This document shows, piece by piece, positions 24,801 through 34,856 of a DNA stretch of 64,000 bases. The notes below the pieces were generated by a model, which saw only the letters and a program-made list of their open reading frames with translations, had not been told where the DNA came from and did no database searches. The DNA is from Zygaena filipendulae. Its lineage: Eukaryota > Arthropoda > Insecta > Lepidoptera > Zygaenidae. A program made the position numbers and the translations under genes. Location: positions 9,560,501 through 9,624,500 of the forward strand of contig OU015655.1 in NCBI GenBank assembly GCA_907165275.2, in the 5' to 3' direction. The stretch's first letter is position 1. Every line of letters begins with the position of its first letter.

Positions 24801-25892
24801 TTCTTTATTGTTTAAGTAAAATAGGTAGCAAAGGATTGCCTGCTCTTAAGCAAACTTGTTCCCTAAAAGCTGGCAGGCATTTGCCTACAAATACCCTTAA
24901 CTTTCGATTAAGCGATTCCACATTACCAGGCAGGGCACCGGGGGAGTCTCATTTTTTAAAAGACTTCTAAAAAAAGAGGTTATCTCATTACAGAGCTATG
25001 TATGTACTTAGTTATTTCGATAGTTGTGACAGTTTACATAGTACTCAATCATATACCGGTAAAAAAGGCGCATGCTAAATAAGTAAATTCTGGTAGCCCA
25101 CCCTAAAATAGAATGGTCAAAAAATCCACTATAATATTATATACTATATAATGTGAGTCACGGATTTTGAGTAATTTTATAAAAAAAAACTCGCTGTAAA
25201 TATTTATTGGTTACACGAACGGACCTCATTTCCAAACGCATTCCGGGCATGATGACTAAATTTTAATTTTTAGTGAGTCTTGTAGATTCATAAAAAATAT
25301 TGGACACGTATTTTTCTTTCTTTTACGTAATCAAAAAATAACGGCGATACATTGAGTTGAAATTCCCTGTGACGTCACACCTAAGTACACTTTATACTAA
25401 GTTATGACGTCGCGACCTCCCACTCCTAAACTTTAATACGTTCTAAGTAATTTGTCAGTAATTTGATAAAGAAAAAAATACGTGTCTATTATTGTTTTAT
25501 CTAACTGACGAAGTAAATAGAATTATGATTTTTATACCGTGTCATCATGCCCATTGTATATATACATGATTGTATCGCCGTTCCGTCTAATGTAGAATCG
25601 TCCATTTTTAGATTAATATTCATACAAACCTCAGAAGAATAACTTGTTATTGTTCTGAGATACAAACCTAATACTTATATAATCAGAAGCCCTATAATGA
25701 AAATTGATAGAATAAAATTTTCCAAATATGTATTTCAAAAATACTTTTATTTTTCACAATAAAAAAAATATTTTTCATCATAAATATTTTTTCGTATTTC
25801 AGAACAGTCTGCGAAAGAAGAAAGTTTACATAACAATAATCTTAGCTATCATAATAATTATTATTATCATTATAATATGGAAAAGTATTTAA
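18863..25892 (+). CDS. Syx7: Syntaxin 7 / avalanche, endosomal Qa-SNARE, 7 exons, complete
   Basis: Qa-SNAREs of the syntaxin 7/12 class drive fusion at early and late endosomes. Exons are 18863-18968, 22337-22406, 23001-23151, 23443-23536, 23788-23915, 24404-24559 and 25803-25892 (stop TAA), 264 residues, all phases consistent. The length matches the family (human STX7 is 261). The N-terminal Habc region contains LRQIQNYTQKLAKDT. The SNARE motif spans about 172-232 (LESDILDVNDIFKELGVIIH), with the zero-layer Gln at residue 203 in HEQG. Residues 243-261 are the C-terminal membrane anchor, containing ten consecutive Ile (251-260) after a basic RKKK. Exon 5 has two in-frame acceptor AGs 6 nt apart, so two residues may be optional. 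The first intron is 3.4 kb and holds repeats. The gene is divergent from hig, with 1.3 kb between the two start codons. Confidence 0.95.
19530..19828 (-). mobile_element. Helitron-like element, AGAGTAGAATC subfamily
   Basis: Inverted; starts CTAGCTGTGTCCTGCGG and ends with the complement of ATAATAAAAGAGTAGAATCC. Related copies lie at 50282-50590 and 54407-54708. Confidence 0.6.
19951..20303 (-). mobile_element. 5'-truncated LINE insertion with poly(A) and target duplication
   Basis: A run of about 21 T at 19951-19971 is the poly(A) tail of a minus-strand insertion. AAATTATGCACCCT occurs on both sides (about 19938-19951 and 20304-20317), a 13-14 bp target duplication as made by target-primed reverse transcription. 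The body is GC-richer than its surroundings and carries no full frame. It lies in Syx7 intron 1. Confidence 0.8.
20777..20976 (-). mobile_element. GGACATAGATAAGC-type MITE, copy 1 (AATT duplication)
   Basis: Inverted ends GGATGCAGATAAGC and GCTTATCTATGTCC are flanked by AATT at 20773-20776 and 20977-20980. It is related in inverted orientation to the copies at 31753 and 51220. It lies in Syx7 intron 1. Confidence 0.75.
21668..21830 (+). pseudogene. LINE ORF2 C-terminal relic
   Basis: The plus strand reads GDSRSGSFLVQKLAIAIQRG, then NTASLMGTFAP, ending at a TAG. This resembles the end of non-LTR retrotransposon ORF2 proteins common in moths (QRGNAAS-type ending, from family knowledge). It has no upstream reverse transcriptase domain. 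Confidence 0.45.
25245..25552. repeat. CRE-palindrome MITE family, copy 3 (best ends)
   Basis: Begins GGGCATGATGAC and ends GTCATCATGCCC, a perfect 12-bp inverted repeat. Subterminal ACACGTATTTTT-type blocks and central TGACGTCAC and TGACGTCGC follow. It lies in the last intron of Syx7, 250 bp upstream of exon 7. Confidence 0.78.
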
Positions 25893-26330
25893 TTAAATAG
25901 GGCTTACACCAATCATTAAACCCCGATTGTGAACCGTAACCAATATAAATATGTTACAATTTAATATGCAAAAATTAATATCGACTTTTAAGTTTAAAAT
26001 GAGCTTTGAGTTTTAACCTTATGTACAATGTGAACCCTGAATCGTGATAAAATTGTTTTTGTTGTTTGATGAAAACTTCGTTGAGGCTTATACTTGAAGT
26101 GTTCCGCCACCGACCAACATACGACTTTGAATACGGGTCGACCACGATGTTAAGACAATAGCGATAGTGACCAACGTAAAAAAAAACAAATATAATGTGG
26201 TCAATCACACATTTATGCAGTTTACAAGTTCATGCCTTCACCGGTGACAAATGGGTTATTTTGTAACAATATCCTTTTCCATTTGTTGCCTGTGGGTATA
26301 CGATGCGTGGACAATGGAGATGTGGACTAC

Positions 26331-26622
26331 TTTTGAAAATCAAAATTCTAATTAGTCCGTCAGTTAGAAAATAAAAAAAACAATAGACACGTATTTTTTG
26401 ATTTTTCAAATAAATTAAAATATACAGAAATAAAACGCATTAAAGTTTGGGATGAGGGGGTCGTGACGTCACTGACTGTCAGAATAGTGACGTCACGCGA
26501 AATTTCAACTCAATATATCGCCGTTATTTTTTGATTACGTAAAAAAATTAAAAAAATACGTGTCCAATATTTTTTAATAATATACAAGATGGACTAAAAA
26601 ATAAAAATTAGTCAACATGCCC
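26331..26622. repeat. CRE-palindrome MITE family, copy 4
   Basis: Contains GTGACGTCACTG and GTGACGTCACGCG in the centre and ends GTCAACATGCCC; the other terminus has lost the GGGCATG end. It lies directly beside the nested mariner, downstream of Syx7. Confidence 0.72.
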
Positions 26623-26849
26623 ATTACTGTACGTGAGTCGTTTGAAAAGTTCTCGGCCTGACCAAAAAAACAATAAAATTTTTACAATTCTTGATTATTA
26701 TTTTTTCACATATTCTCTTCCTAATGAACTTATTCAATCTATGTTCCAGCACTTCGACTCCTAATAAGTAGGTTCCTGTAACTCCTCAAAAAAACGCTCC
26801 GTCTCAGTTATTACATCTTCGTTGCCAAAAAATTTCGTCCAGCCAAGTG

Positions 26850-27130
26850 TTTTTTTTATTTAGGGAACAGGTAATAATAAATCTGTGCCAAATCGACCGA
26901 ATAAGGTGGGTGGTTTAGTACTTCAAATCGAAGTTCATGGAGCTTAACCATGGCAATAGATGACGTCTGCGCTGGTGCATTATGCCGATGCAAAAGGATC
27001 TTCGTTAAGGCCAACCCAATATTAAAAAAACATGGTAGCACTCAGTCGGGATCCTTTTCCCTCAATTTAAACTTTCGGTCTTCTAAAACTAAGTATTTTA
27101 TAGATTTATCGATGATTTGTTTAGTGTCGA
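26850..27130 (-). pseudogene. mariner transposase fragment
   Basis: The minus strand encodes NAPAQTSSIAMVKLHELRFE followed by PPYSVDLA and YYYLFP, the end of the mariner catalytic core. The residue before NAP, normally the catalytic Asp of HDNAPAH, is His here. The preceding segment is disrupted by the 27137 insertion and no full frame remains, so this copy is non-functional. Confidence 0.75.
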
Positions 27131-27528
27131 TGGCCTGGTCCAAAATGTCCAAAGGGTGCAAATTGTCCATATCCCAAAACGTCCATATCCCAGAATGTCC
27201 ATATAACTAACTACATACCAGATTGTCTATTTTACTTAATTAAAACAAAATTATATGTTGTCAATAATATATTATAATTATCATAAAAACAAGAAAAAAT
27301 TATGAAAATATAATTATAAATAATTATAAATAATTGTATTTATAATAAACAAGTAGTAGGAAATGTAATTGGTTTTTGTAAATACAATGAAAGAAAAATT
27401 GCAGAATCGTAAAACTTTAACAAAAAATGAGTAAAAATACAGGTAAAATGGCAGCTCTGCTAGACGGAGTTAGAAAAGATTACTTGCCCTCTGTACCAAA
27501 ATATTTTTTAATCTTTTATAAATAGGTT

Positions 27529-28329
27529 AAGTTGTAATCTGTTTAAAATTGCTCAAAAATACCACTCAGACAGCGACAGCGCCCCACCCTCCCCCTCGCG
27601 AGGGGAGCGAACGATCATCGAGGGCTGGTGGTGATCACCACCGCCAGTCTCACGCTCAGGGCACCGCGCCACGTCTCCTCATCGTGGCTATTGGAGACTC
27701 ACGTAGGGTGAAGGTCCAGCGAAGAGCTTACTATAGAAATGATCCTATGAAGTAAGGTCTTAATAGGAACGAAACGCGCATGGAACGTCACATATTTTTG
27801 ACAAACCTCAATAGCGCAGTTTACATCTAGATTTCAAAACAGCAGTGTCATCTAGCGCAGTCTAAGTAAGTCTAGACGTCACAGACACTGGCTACCTCTA
27901 ACATCAGGTAGAATTTTTTTAGTATTCATACAACTTTTGTAAATCAATGACTCGAACACCTTACAGGTAGTTACCTGCTTCCACCGTGTAGTCTCCTAAC
28001 ACTAGATGACACTGCTGTTATAAAATCTAGATCTGAACCGCGCCATTGAGGTTTGTCAAAAATATGTGACTTTCCATGCGCGTTTCGTTCCAGACAAGAC
28101 CTTACTTCATAGGATCATTTCTATAGTAAGCTCTTCGCTAGACATTCATACTACGTGAGTCTCCAATAGCCACGATGAGGAGACGTGGCGCGGTGCCCTG
28201 AGCGTGAGACTGGCGGTGGTGATCACCACCAGCCCTCGATGATCGTTCGCTCCCCTCGCGAGGGGGGAGGGTGGGGCGCTGTCGCTGTCTGAGTGGTATT
28301 TTTGAGCAATTTTAAACAGATTACAACTT
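27529..28329. repeat. Long fold-back element, arms of about 370 bp
   Basis: The sequence from 27529 (AAGTTGTAATCTG) reappears inverted, ending at 28329. The outer ~230 bp of each arm match closely and similarity continues to about 27900/27975. The arms contain a GC-rich block with the palindrome CCCCTCGCGAGGGG, unlike the AT-rich surroundings. The unique spacer is only ~60 bp. No coding potential was seen. An RNA copy would form a very long hairpin. Confidence 0.85.
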
Positions 28330-28346
28330 GGGTTTTTTAGAAAAGA

Positions 28347-28533
28347 CTAGCTGTTCCCCGCGGTTTCATGCGGTAATTTCGGAGTTCCCGCGGGAATTCC
28401 GGCATAAAAAGTACCCTGTCTTTCTCTGTACCCCTGAGAACGTACATGCAAAATTTCATCCAAATCTGTTGAGCCGTTTTTGCGTGATTGAGTAACAAAC
28501 ATCCACACATTTACATTTATAATATTAGTAGGA
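28347..28533 (-). mobile_element. Helitron-like element inside the nested mariner
   Basis: Inverted, CTAGCTGTTCCCCGCGG to the complement of TCCTACTAATATTATAAATG. It starts 18 bp from the right end of the fold-back. Confidence 0.62.
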
Positions 28534-30430
28534 TGAAAATAAAATCGGCAGAGAGGGCAATGTATTTTTTTGTCACTGTTTAGCAGAGCCTCTTCTGCCA
28601 TCTTTTCCTTCATTGTATTTTCAACAAAATTTTAACAAAAAAAATTAAACTGACATCATCCGTTGTCTGTCTCCGAAACTCATCATCAGATTTATTTAAA
28701 ATTTGGATGGGACCATTTCGGAACAAACCCCTTTCGAGCAAATAAAGAATTTTGCAAATCCGTCTACAATTTATATAAATTGTGGTAAAATTAGCTACAA
28801 ATATTTACAGGGTTTAAGTACAGTATACACCGTCATAAACATGTTCATAAAATAAAACAGATAATTTGGTTTTCTAACAAAATAAATCAAGCAAATAATA
28901 AACGACCTGTGAAGGCGCTCTCCGCTCAATCGCTTTACACCCACATCGCCACGCGCTGGTATCTCGGTCAATGACTTCGATCGAGCTGACCAGCTCATGC
29001 ATTGCTCGCTGTGTGCGTGGCGCGTGCCTTATATACCTACGTATTTTAGTGAGCTACGTGTTAATGTTATTCATTGAATTTATTTTCCTCGTATTCTGAA
29101 ATACTACCGTACTTATAATATTAATTTTTCGCTTATCTTGTTTGTCATAAACGTATACTTTCAAGTTTCAGCCCTGTAAATATTTGCAGCTAATTTAGTT
29201 AAAAACAAATTACATTTGTTTATATAACATAAATATTTATATTTCTATGATTTTTTCTGGTTCTTTTGATAATAATAGTTGTTTTTTTTAATCCACCATA
29301 TAATTTTGTTTGAATAAAGTAAAATAGACACTCTGGTACATGTATATGGACATTCTGGGATATGGAAAATTTGCACTCTCTGGACATTTTGATATTTGGA
29401 CAGTTTGGACCTAAACAGTTTTAACAAAACAGTCTACTTTTTCTCCGTGGAATACGAAGGCGTAAGTTTCCCCCAATATAATATCCATGTAATTAATTAA
29501 CTTAATTTAACTTGGCGTTATATATATTTTTTTAGCGCTGAATTCAGTTTTTTTTCCATTCTCCAAGGTAGACACGGGGATTCATCGAAACTAAAAATCG
29601 TCAAAAAATTACAACCTATGCGACAAATTGTAACGAAACTTGACACAACCGGCTAAAATGTCAAGCAATCAAACAAATATAAATTTATTTAAATACTACC
29701 CTCAAATCTAAGTTAGGCTAAGAACTTTTCAAACGATCCACGTAAATGATCCACCAAATGTACGGCGATCGAATGGAACTCCATTTTAGCTGGCTATTGG
29801 CTACTTTACGTATCGCCCTGTTTCGGGTACTAACTGTAACAATGTGAGATCAGTAACTGTAAAAGACATGACGTAAAGTATAATAGGAAATACAAAAACA
29901 TCTTGTATATATCTAAGCAATTTAACTAGGTAACTCTGGTAAACAAAAAGTGTGCGATATAAAATGGAAAAAATGTTGATAGCTTTTAGAACTTACAGTA
30001 TGTTGTTTTGTTCTGTTATTTCCATAACTATTGTATTGATTTATTAAAGTTTATTTGTTTGGATATGTTAGGTTTATCAAGAATATTATATATTATTAAT
30101 TATTATGTATTTTTAACTATGTAAGTGACATATTTTATTTGATATAAAATGGACGTCGGGACTTGTCTATGTATACGTTACGGTTAATGTGATAAATGCG
30201 GGAATTGCTAATAATCGCGGATAATTTTATTAATAATAATCACCAACGAAGCCGGTGAGAGTGATTAATTTTTCTAATAATTTTTCTATGATACTGGTAG
30301 ACTCAGCCCTGAATCTAGGAAGGGAGGCAAGGCCCCGGGTGGCAGATTCAGGAGGCGCCAAAACCATGATATCTGTATGATTAAAAATAAAAAACTTGCT
30401 CCACAATGCGCCTAGCGCATGGAAACCTGC

Positions 30431-30623
30431 GGGGTTAGCCAAGTTGACATTCTACAATCGTTAACGCATAGAAAACTAGATCTTTGGTCAGCCAATCAAA
30501 ACTCTAGCTTTTACATGACCACTAGAAAACTAGAGTTTTGATTGGCTGATCAAGTAACATGACGATTCGTTACTTATGTTTTCTATGCGCTAACGATTGT
30601 AGAATGTCAACTTGGCTAACCCC
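30431..30623. repeat. Fold-back MITE, arms about 45 bp
   Basis: GGGGTTAGCCAAGTTGACAT starts an arm of about 45 bp whose complement ends at 30623. Inside is a second inverted pair (AGCCAATCAAAACTCTAG and complement). The whole 193 bp is nearly one palindrome. Both flanks read GC next to the element, too short to prove a target duplication. Confidence 0.75.
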
Positions 30624-31752
30624 GCTGGTTGGCTCACTGTCGTTTGAAAAAGGCGCCGTAAAGGCCCAAACCACAAGCGAACATAATATGCCTATTGTGA
30701 GTTTTTTTAGTTTTTCTCTAACAGGGCGCCACTGTCTAGTTTCTGCCCCGTTCAAAAAAATCGTAGATCGGGGCTAGGTAATATAGATTACATAAATCAG
30801 ATGGAACGCACCAAGTCATTGTATTAACTTTGCAGCGCACCGCGACATTAGGTTAGGTTCTGCAACCACAACGAGCGAGCGTAGTGGACGTAGCAAGCCA
30901 GCGGTACTAGTATAGTATTATATTGTCTGTGCCAGCGGCCTTTTTGGCGCATCAAAAACAAATGGTTCACACAGAAATAAGAGCTCTGCTTCGCGAGACG
31001 CGAAGTACATAGGTATAACAAGTATTTCAGAAAATTAAGCTCGTATATTTATAAATATAACTCAGAAAACTGCGCAATTCACTTATAAAAATATATTAAT
31101 TACATTTAAAAGTAGTACTAAGTACTTTTTGTGTAGTGATTTTTTTCGTTTCGAAAAATAAAACTTGAAATGGCTCTCCTGCAAATTTCATTTTTTGTCG
31201 CTTATAACAAAAAGCCTTTCAACCGTCGATATGCTTGATACCTACATCAATTTCCCGGAATTCTCTACTACTGGGATCACTAACTATCACCCTAAATATT
31301 TCAAATATAATTCATAATACTTGCAGAATGCGTTAAGTGGATGGACTTGTGCGCTGGAGGAGGTGAGTTCGATTGCCATGTTGAATAGGAAATAGGTCCA
31401 CTATCGTTTAGTCCGGCCAGTCCGGGCGTATAGTATGTCCATCTTTCTAGTCATGACTTGTTGGAATAGAACTGGTATTATTTTAATCTACATCGTTTTT
31501 TTTTCACACATAGGTAAGGTCGAAATTTCGTCAATATAATATTGCTATTAATAATAGCGCTATGGCGATTGGCCCTCAAGACAACTTCCTAGTTACTAGA
31601 CCTCTATAAGCAAATGTATGTCTATCGCGGGTCGTGGAGTTTTTATTCGTAGATATTTAGTGCCTTTTTTAACACTATCATGCGTGTATTCCTATATAAA
31701 TGAAGTGTGCCTGTTTGTCCTATTTTCACGCAACATCAGATCGATGTGATTT

Positions 31753-31995
31753 GGACATAGATAAGCAATACTATGTTAACCCACATTGGAGAAATTTTGA
31801 GTGAATAGTGGTTTTAAATTATAGCGCCATTTTGTGTCGAAATTTTTTAATGTTCAACATTTTGTTGGTATTAAAACAATGTAATAAGGTAAACACATAA
31901 TTAAAAAACGATCTTTAACTCTCAAAGCGCACACAAAGCGTTCTGTATTAATAACTTCACTTTGTGGGTTAACATGTTATTGCTTATCGGTGTCC
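31753..31995 (+). mobile_element. GGACATAGATAAGC-type MITE, copy 2 (ATTT duplication)
   Basis: Inverted ends GGACATAGATAAGC and GCTTATCGGTGTCC are flanked by ATTT at 31749-31752 and 31996-31999. It shares its internal sequence (TGTTAACCCAC, AAGGTAAACACATAATT) with copy 3. Confidence 0.78.
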
Positions 31996-33060
31996 ATTTA
32001 TGCGATCATTGCAGGCATGCTTACATTTTTTTGTGTCATGGGTTTTTTTGAAACGAATTCATGTATCTGGACTACGTGTAATGAGTGTATTTTCTTAAAA
32101 AACTGGCTGTGTTTTGATATAAAGTTAGTATTACTTGTGTGCGTATTTTTTTAGTTATGACCATTGTTACCTCCGGGGTAACCTTATCCTCCGCTTAAGT
32201 GACAAAACTTTTTTGTTCTGCACATTACGTCTCTTAAGGCATCTACTTGATGAACTACTTGTGCAATGTGCATACAAAATAATTCATATTTTAAAAGCGT
32301 TTGTCCATTGTTGTCCCATACAGGTTGAAATTTGATAAAAATCTGATTGTACTTTCGGTTGCAAAAGCGATTTTGTTTTAAGCAGACTACCTACTTAACT
32401 TTTTTACCCATTATCCTATAATGTTAATAGCTTTATCTAAGTAGGTGCGCTACGAAGATTCTTAACTTTAGTCAAAGACATTTAATTAAATAATCACTGT
32501 TTTAAGTTCTTTGTGCGCGCGGCATTTTGCCGTAGGTATTTTATCATCTAAAAGACTACCCAACATCCGATACAAGTGTAATACTCAAATTTTTGCCACT
32601 ATAATGGCATTTGAGTAAATACCTAAGTATTCACTCAAATAATACTTATGGTAGAGGAAGAACAAACTCATGTCCAAAACGTTCAACTTGGCGATGGAAG
32701 GGAAATTATTTCATGTGCGTCGCCGATCTGTCTTCAAGAAATGAGATCAGATAAGAAATATAGATTTTGGTAAATTTTTGTACTTCAAAAGCTCCTGGGT
32801 GGTTGTTTGGAAACCTAGGCAAAAGATTAAAAGACTGGTGGAAGGTTTGAACAAAATCGAGTTTGGTTGCAAACAATATCACCTACTTTATTTAATACAT
32901 ATATCATTGATGTCACAATAAAAAATTAACTGGTCCCGAGTGTCAATTTTATTAATCTCATATTTATTAAAAGTTCCAAGTAAAGGCTTTTATATTTCGC
33001 TAGAAAAGTCATTACAATAGCTCTTGTTTTTTATTAAACATTATAAATCATATTACTTAC

Positions 33061-33089
33061 CTGGAGTAGGTAGCTGGCACGTTCGCAGC
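33061..33089 (-). other. Isolated 29-nt candidate microexon
   Basis: On the minus strand, a TTGCAG acceptor and a CAG/GTAAGTAA donor bracket 29 nt. Entered in phase 1 it reads CERASYLLQ after the split codon; in phase 0 it reads AANVPATYS. No partner exon was found on either side. It lies 5.3 kb downstream of the MESK2 terminal exon and could be another alternative MESK2 end, a 5' UTR exon of a leftward gene, or chance. Confidence 0.25.
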
Positions 33090-34714
33090 CTGCAATTTTG
33101 GAGAGGGTCAGTATAGTTTAGAAATGTACATAATTATGTCGTATATTATTTTGCTTAAAAATACCACATAGGCCTTCGTTGTATTCTGCAAACTCACTTT
33201 TTTATTGGTACAGCTTAGAATTTATTATATTTATATTTCTTGTGTAAGGCTGGCCATGGATAAGTAGTTACTGAATAATTGTATTTTGTATATTGGAAGC
33301 ATTATTAAAATTAAAATGAAAGCTAATAAGGTTAAGTATAATTTAACATTGATACGTTATAGTTTATAGTACCTAATGTGATAATCTTTTTCAAATATAG
33401 TCAACAAACGTCGTTTTATCCTTTTATTTGACTGAAAACCCCTTATACCATCCATGTAATATGTAGTTGTAGATATACCTTAATGTTAGTGTTAGGTCTA
33501 GCACAGCACACGTACAATAAAACAAGAATTATTTTGTAAAATCATTTAATATTATTAAACATTTGTTTTCAATGTTGATTCCATAACTTATATAAAACAG
33601 AAATTTTTACCGCAATTAGACATTTTACTTTCTAGATAGAATATTCGTGTTAATTTGTTCTACAAAGCATGTATAAGGTGCCACGGCATACTTATTCATA
33701 ATATATATTATAAATATAAATAATTTGAAATAATCAAGTAGATATTTGTTTTATGAAATGGTATTATTATATTTTTATAATAAATTATAATTTAACACAT
33801 GCCTATATTGTCTATAGTTTGTCCAGTTTCGAAAAGAGTCACAACTCTAAACATAATGTCACACTAATGTTTTGGGTGGAATAACGAACACAAATGTCTT
33901 ATCTACATAGATTACGTATAAATAGAATCCACTACAAGTTATGTCACGAAGAGATTCACGATCAGAATTCAGATGAAATAAATTATTTACTCGTATAAAT
34001 ATCGTACATAGATAATATAAGCAGTAGCCAAGACCCTAATAGCGCAGCTACATATTCTTAAATAATAATTAATAGAAGGTAAATAGCCTAAAACAATCAA
34101 CTTTACAAATCAACATTTAACTTTGTACTAGGTACTACTATTAGCCCGATTATTAGGTAATTATTCAAGCAGTGATACACTATTGCATATTATTATAATC
34201 TTAAAACTATCAGTGTTATGATATCTGTTATTAATAAATATTCATTTGAACCAACAAAAATTCTTCACAATCGACAGCTGGTTTAGCTTTAACCTATTTC
34301 TTATAAATAATACTGATAATAATAAATCATTATAAAAACCGATTTTGATGTTATGATACAAAAATATTTTTACTCTTTAACAAATAGATCACAACGCTTC
34401 GATAAATATTAGGTACAAAGAATAAAGAACGATTCTCAACAAAATATTCGCAGCGCCAAAGAGTAGTCATTTTGCAATGTTTCTAATAAAATAAACAGTG
34501 TGTCTTCGATCGGCATCGAAAGTAGTTTAATATTTTTGTTCAGTTATTTAACCAAACTTATTAAATTGCAATAAGATTTTGCCAAAAATATTAATGTTTG
34601 ACTGTACATAAAACCGCAATATTACAATTACAATATGGTGTATTATGATTAATACATAAATAAATAGGGAACACAACAAATTATAACTTAATGAAAGAAA
34701 AAAAAAGAGAGTTA

Positions 34715-34856
34715 AGGTCACACCGCACTTGAGTGGCGCGGCGCGGCAAGATGTTCTCCAGGGGGCATCTCTTCCTAACTCTATTTTTCTAGCAGAGCCG
34801 CGCCGCTGCCGCGCAGCGCCTCGTCGCTGCAGTGCCGCACAAGTGCGGTTTGACCT
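34715..34856. mobile_element. Short GC-rich MITE with TTA duplication
   Basis: The ends AGGTCACACCGCACTTG and CAAGTGCGGTTTGACCT are inverted repeats flanked by TTA at 34712-34714 and 34857-34859. The 142-bp body is strikingly GC-rich (GGCGCGGCGCGGC). The size and 3-bp duplication suggest PIF/Harbinger. Confidence 0.72.

Larger units (their letters stand above)
27137..29411. mobile_element. Element with tandem-repeat inverted ends (GTCC family), nested in mariner
   Basis: About 100 bp from 27137 is inversely repeated at about 29310-29411. Each end carries degenerate 15-20 bp units beginning GTCCATATCCCA or TGTCCAAA, and the outermost bases are GGTCCAAA and TTTGGACC. The internal region has no open frame and contains the 27529-28329 fold-back and a Helitron-like copy. 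The class is unknown and no clear target duplication was identified. Confidence 0.55.
26632..29742. mobile_element. Dead mariner-like element expanded by nested insertions
   Basis: Terminal inverted repeats match at 26632-26660 and 29713-29742 (core CGTTTGAAAAGTTCT), flanked by TA at 26630-26631 and 29743-29744. Between them lie a degraded transposase fragment on the minus strand, a tandem-repeat-ended element (27137-29411), a long fold-back (27529-28329) and a Helitron-like copy. A typical mariner is about 1.3 kb, so more than half of this span is inserted DNA. Confidence 0.75.
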
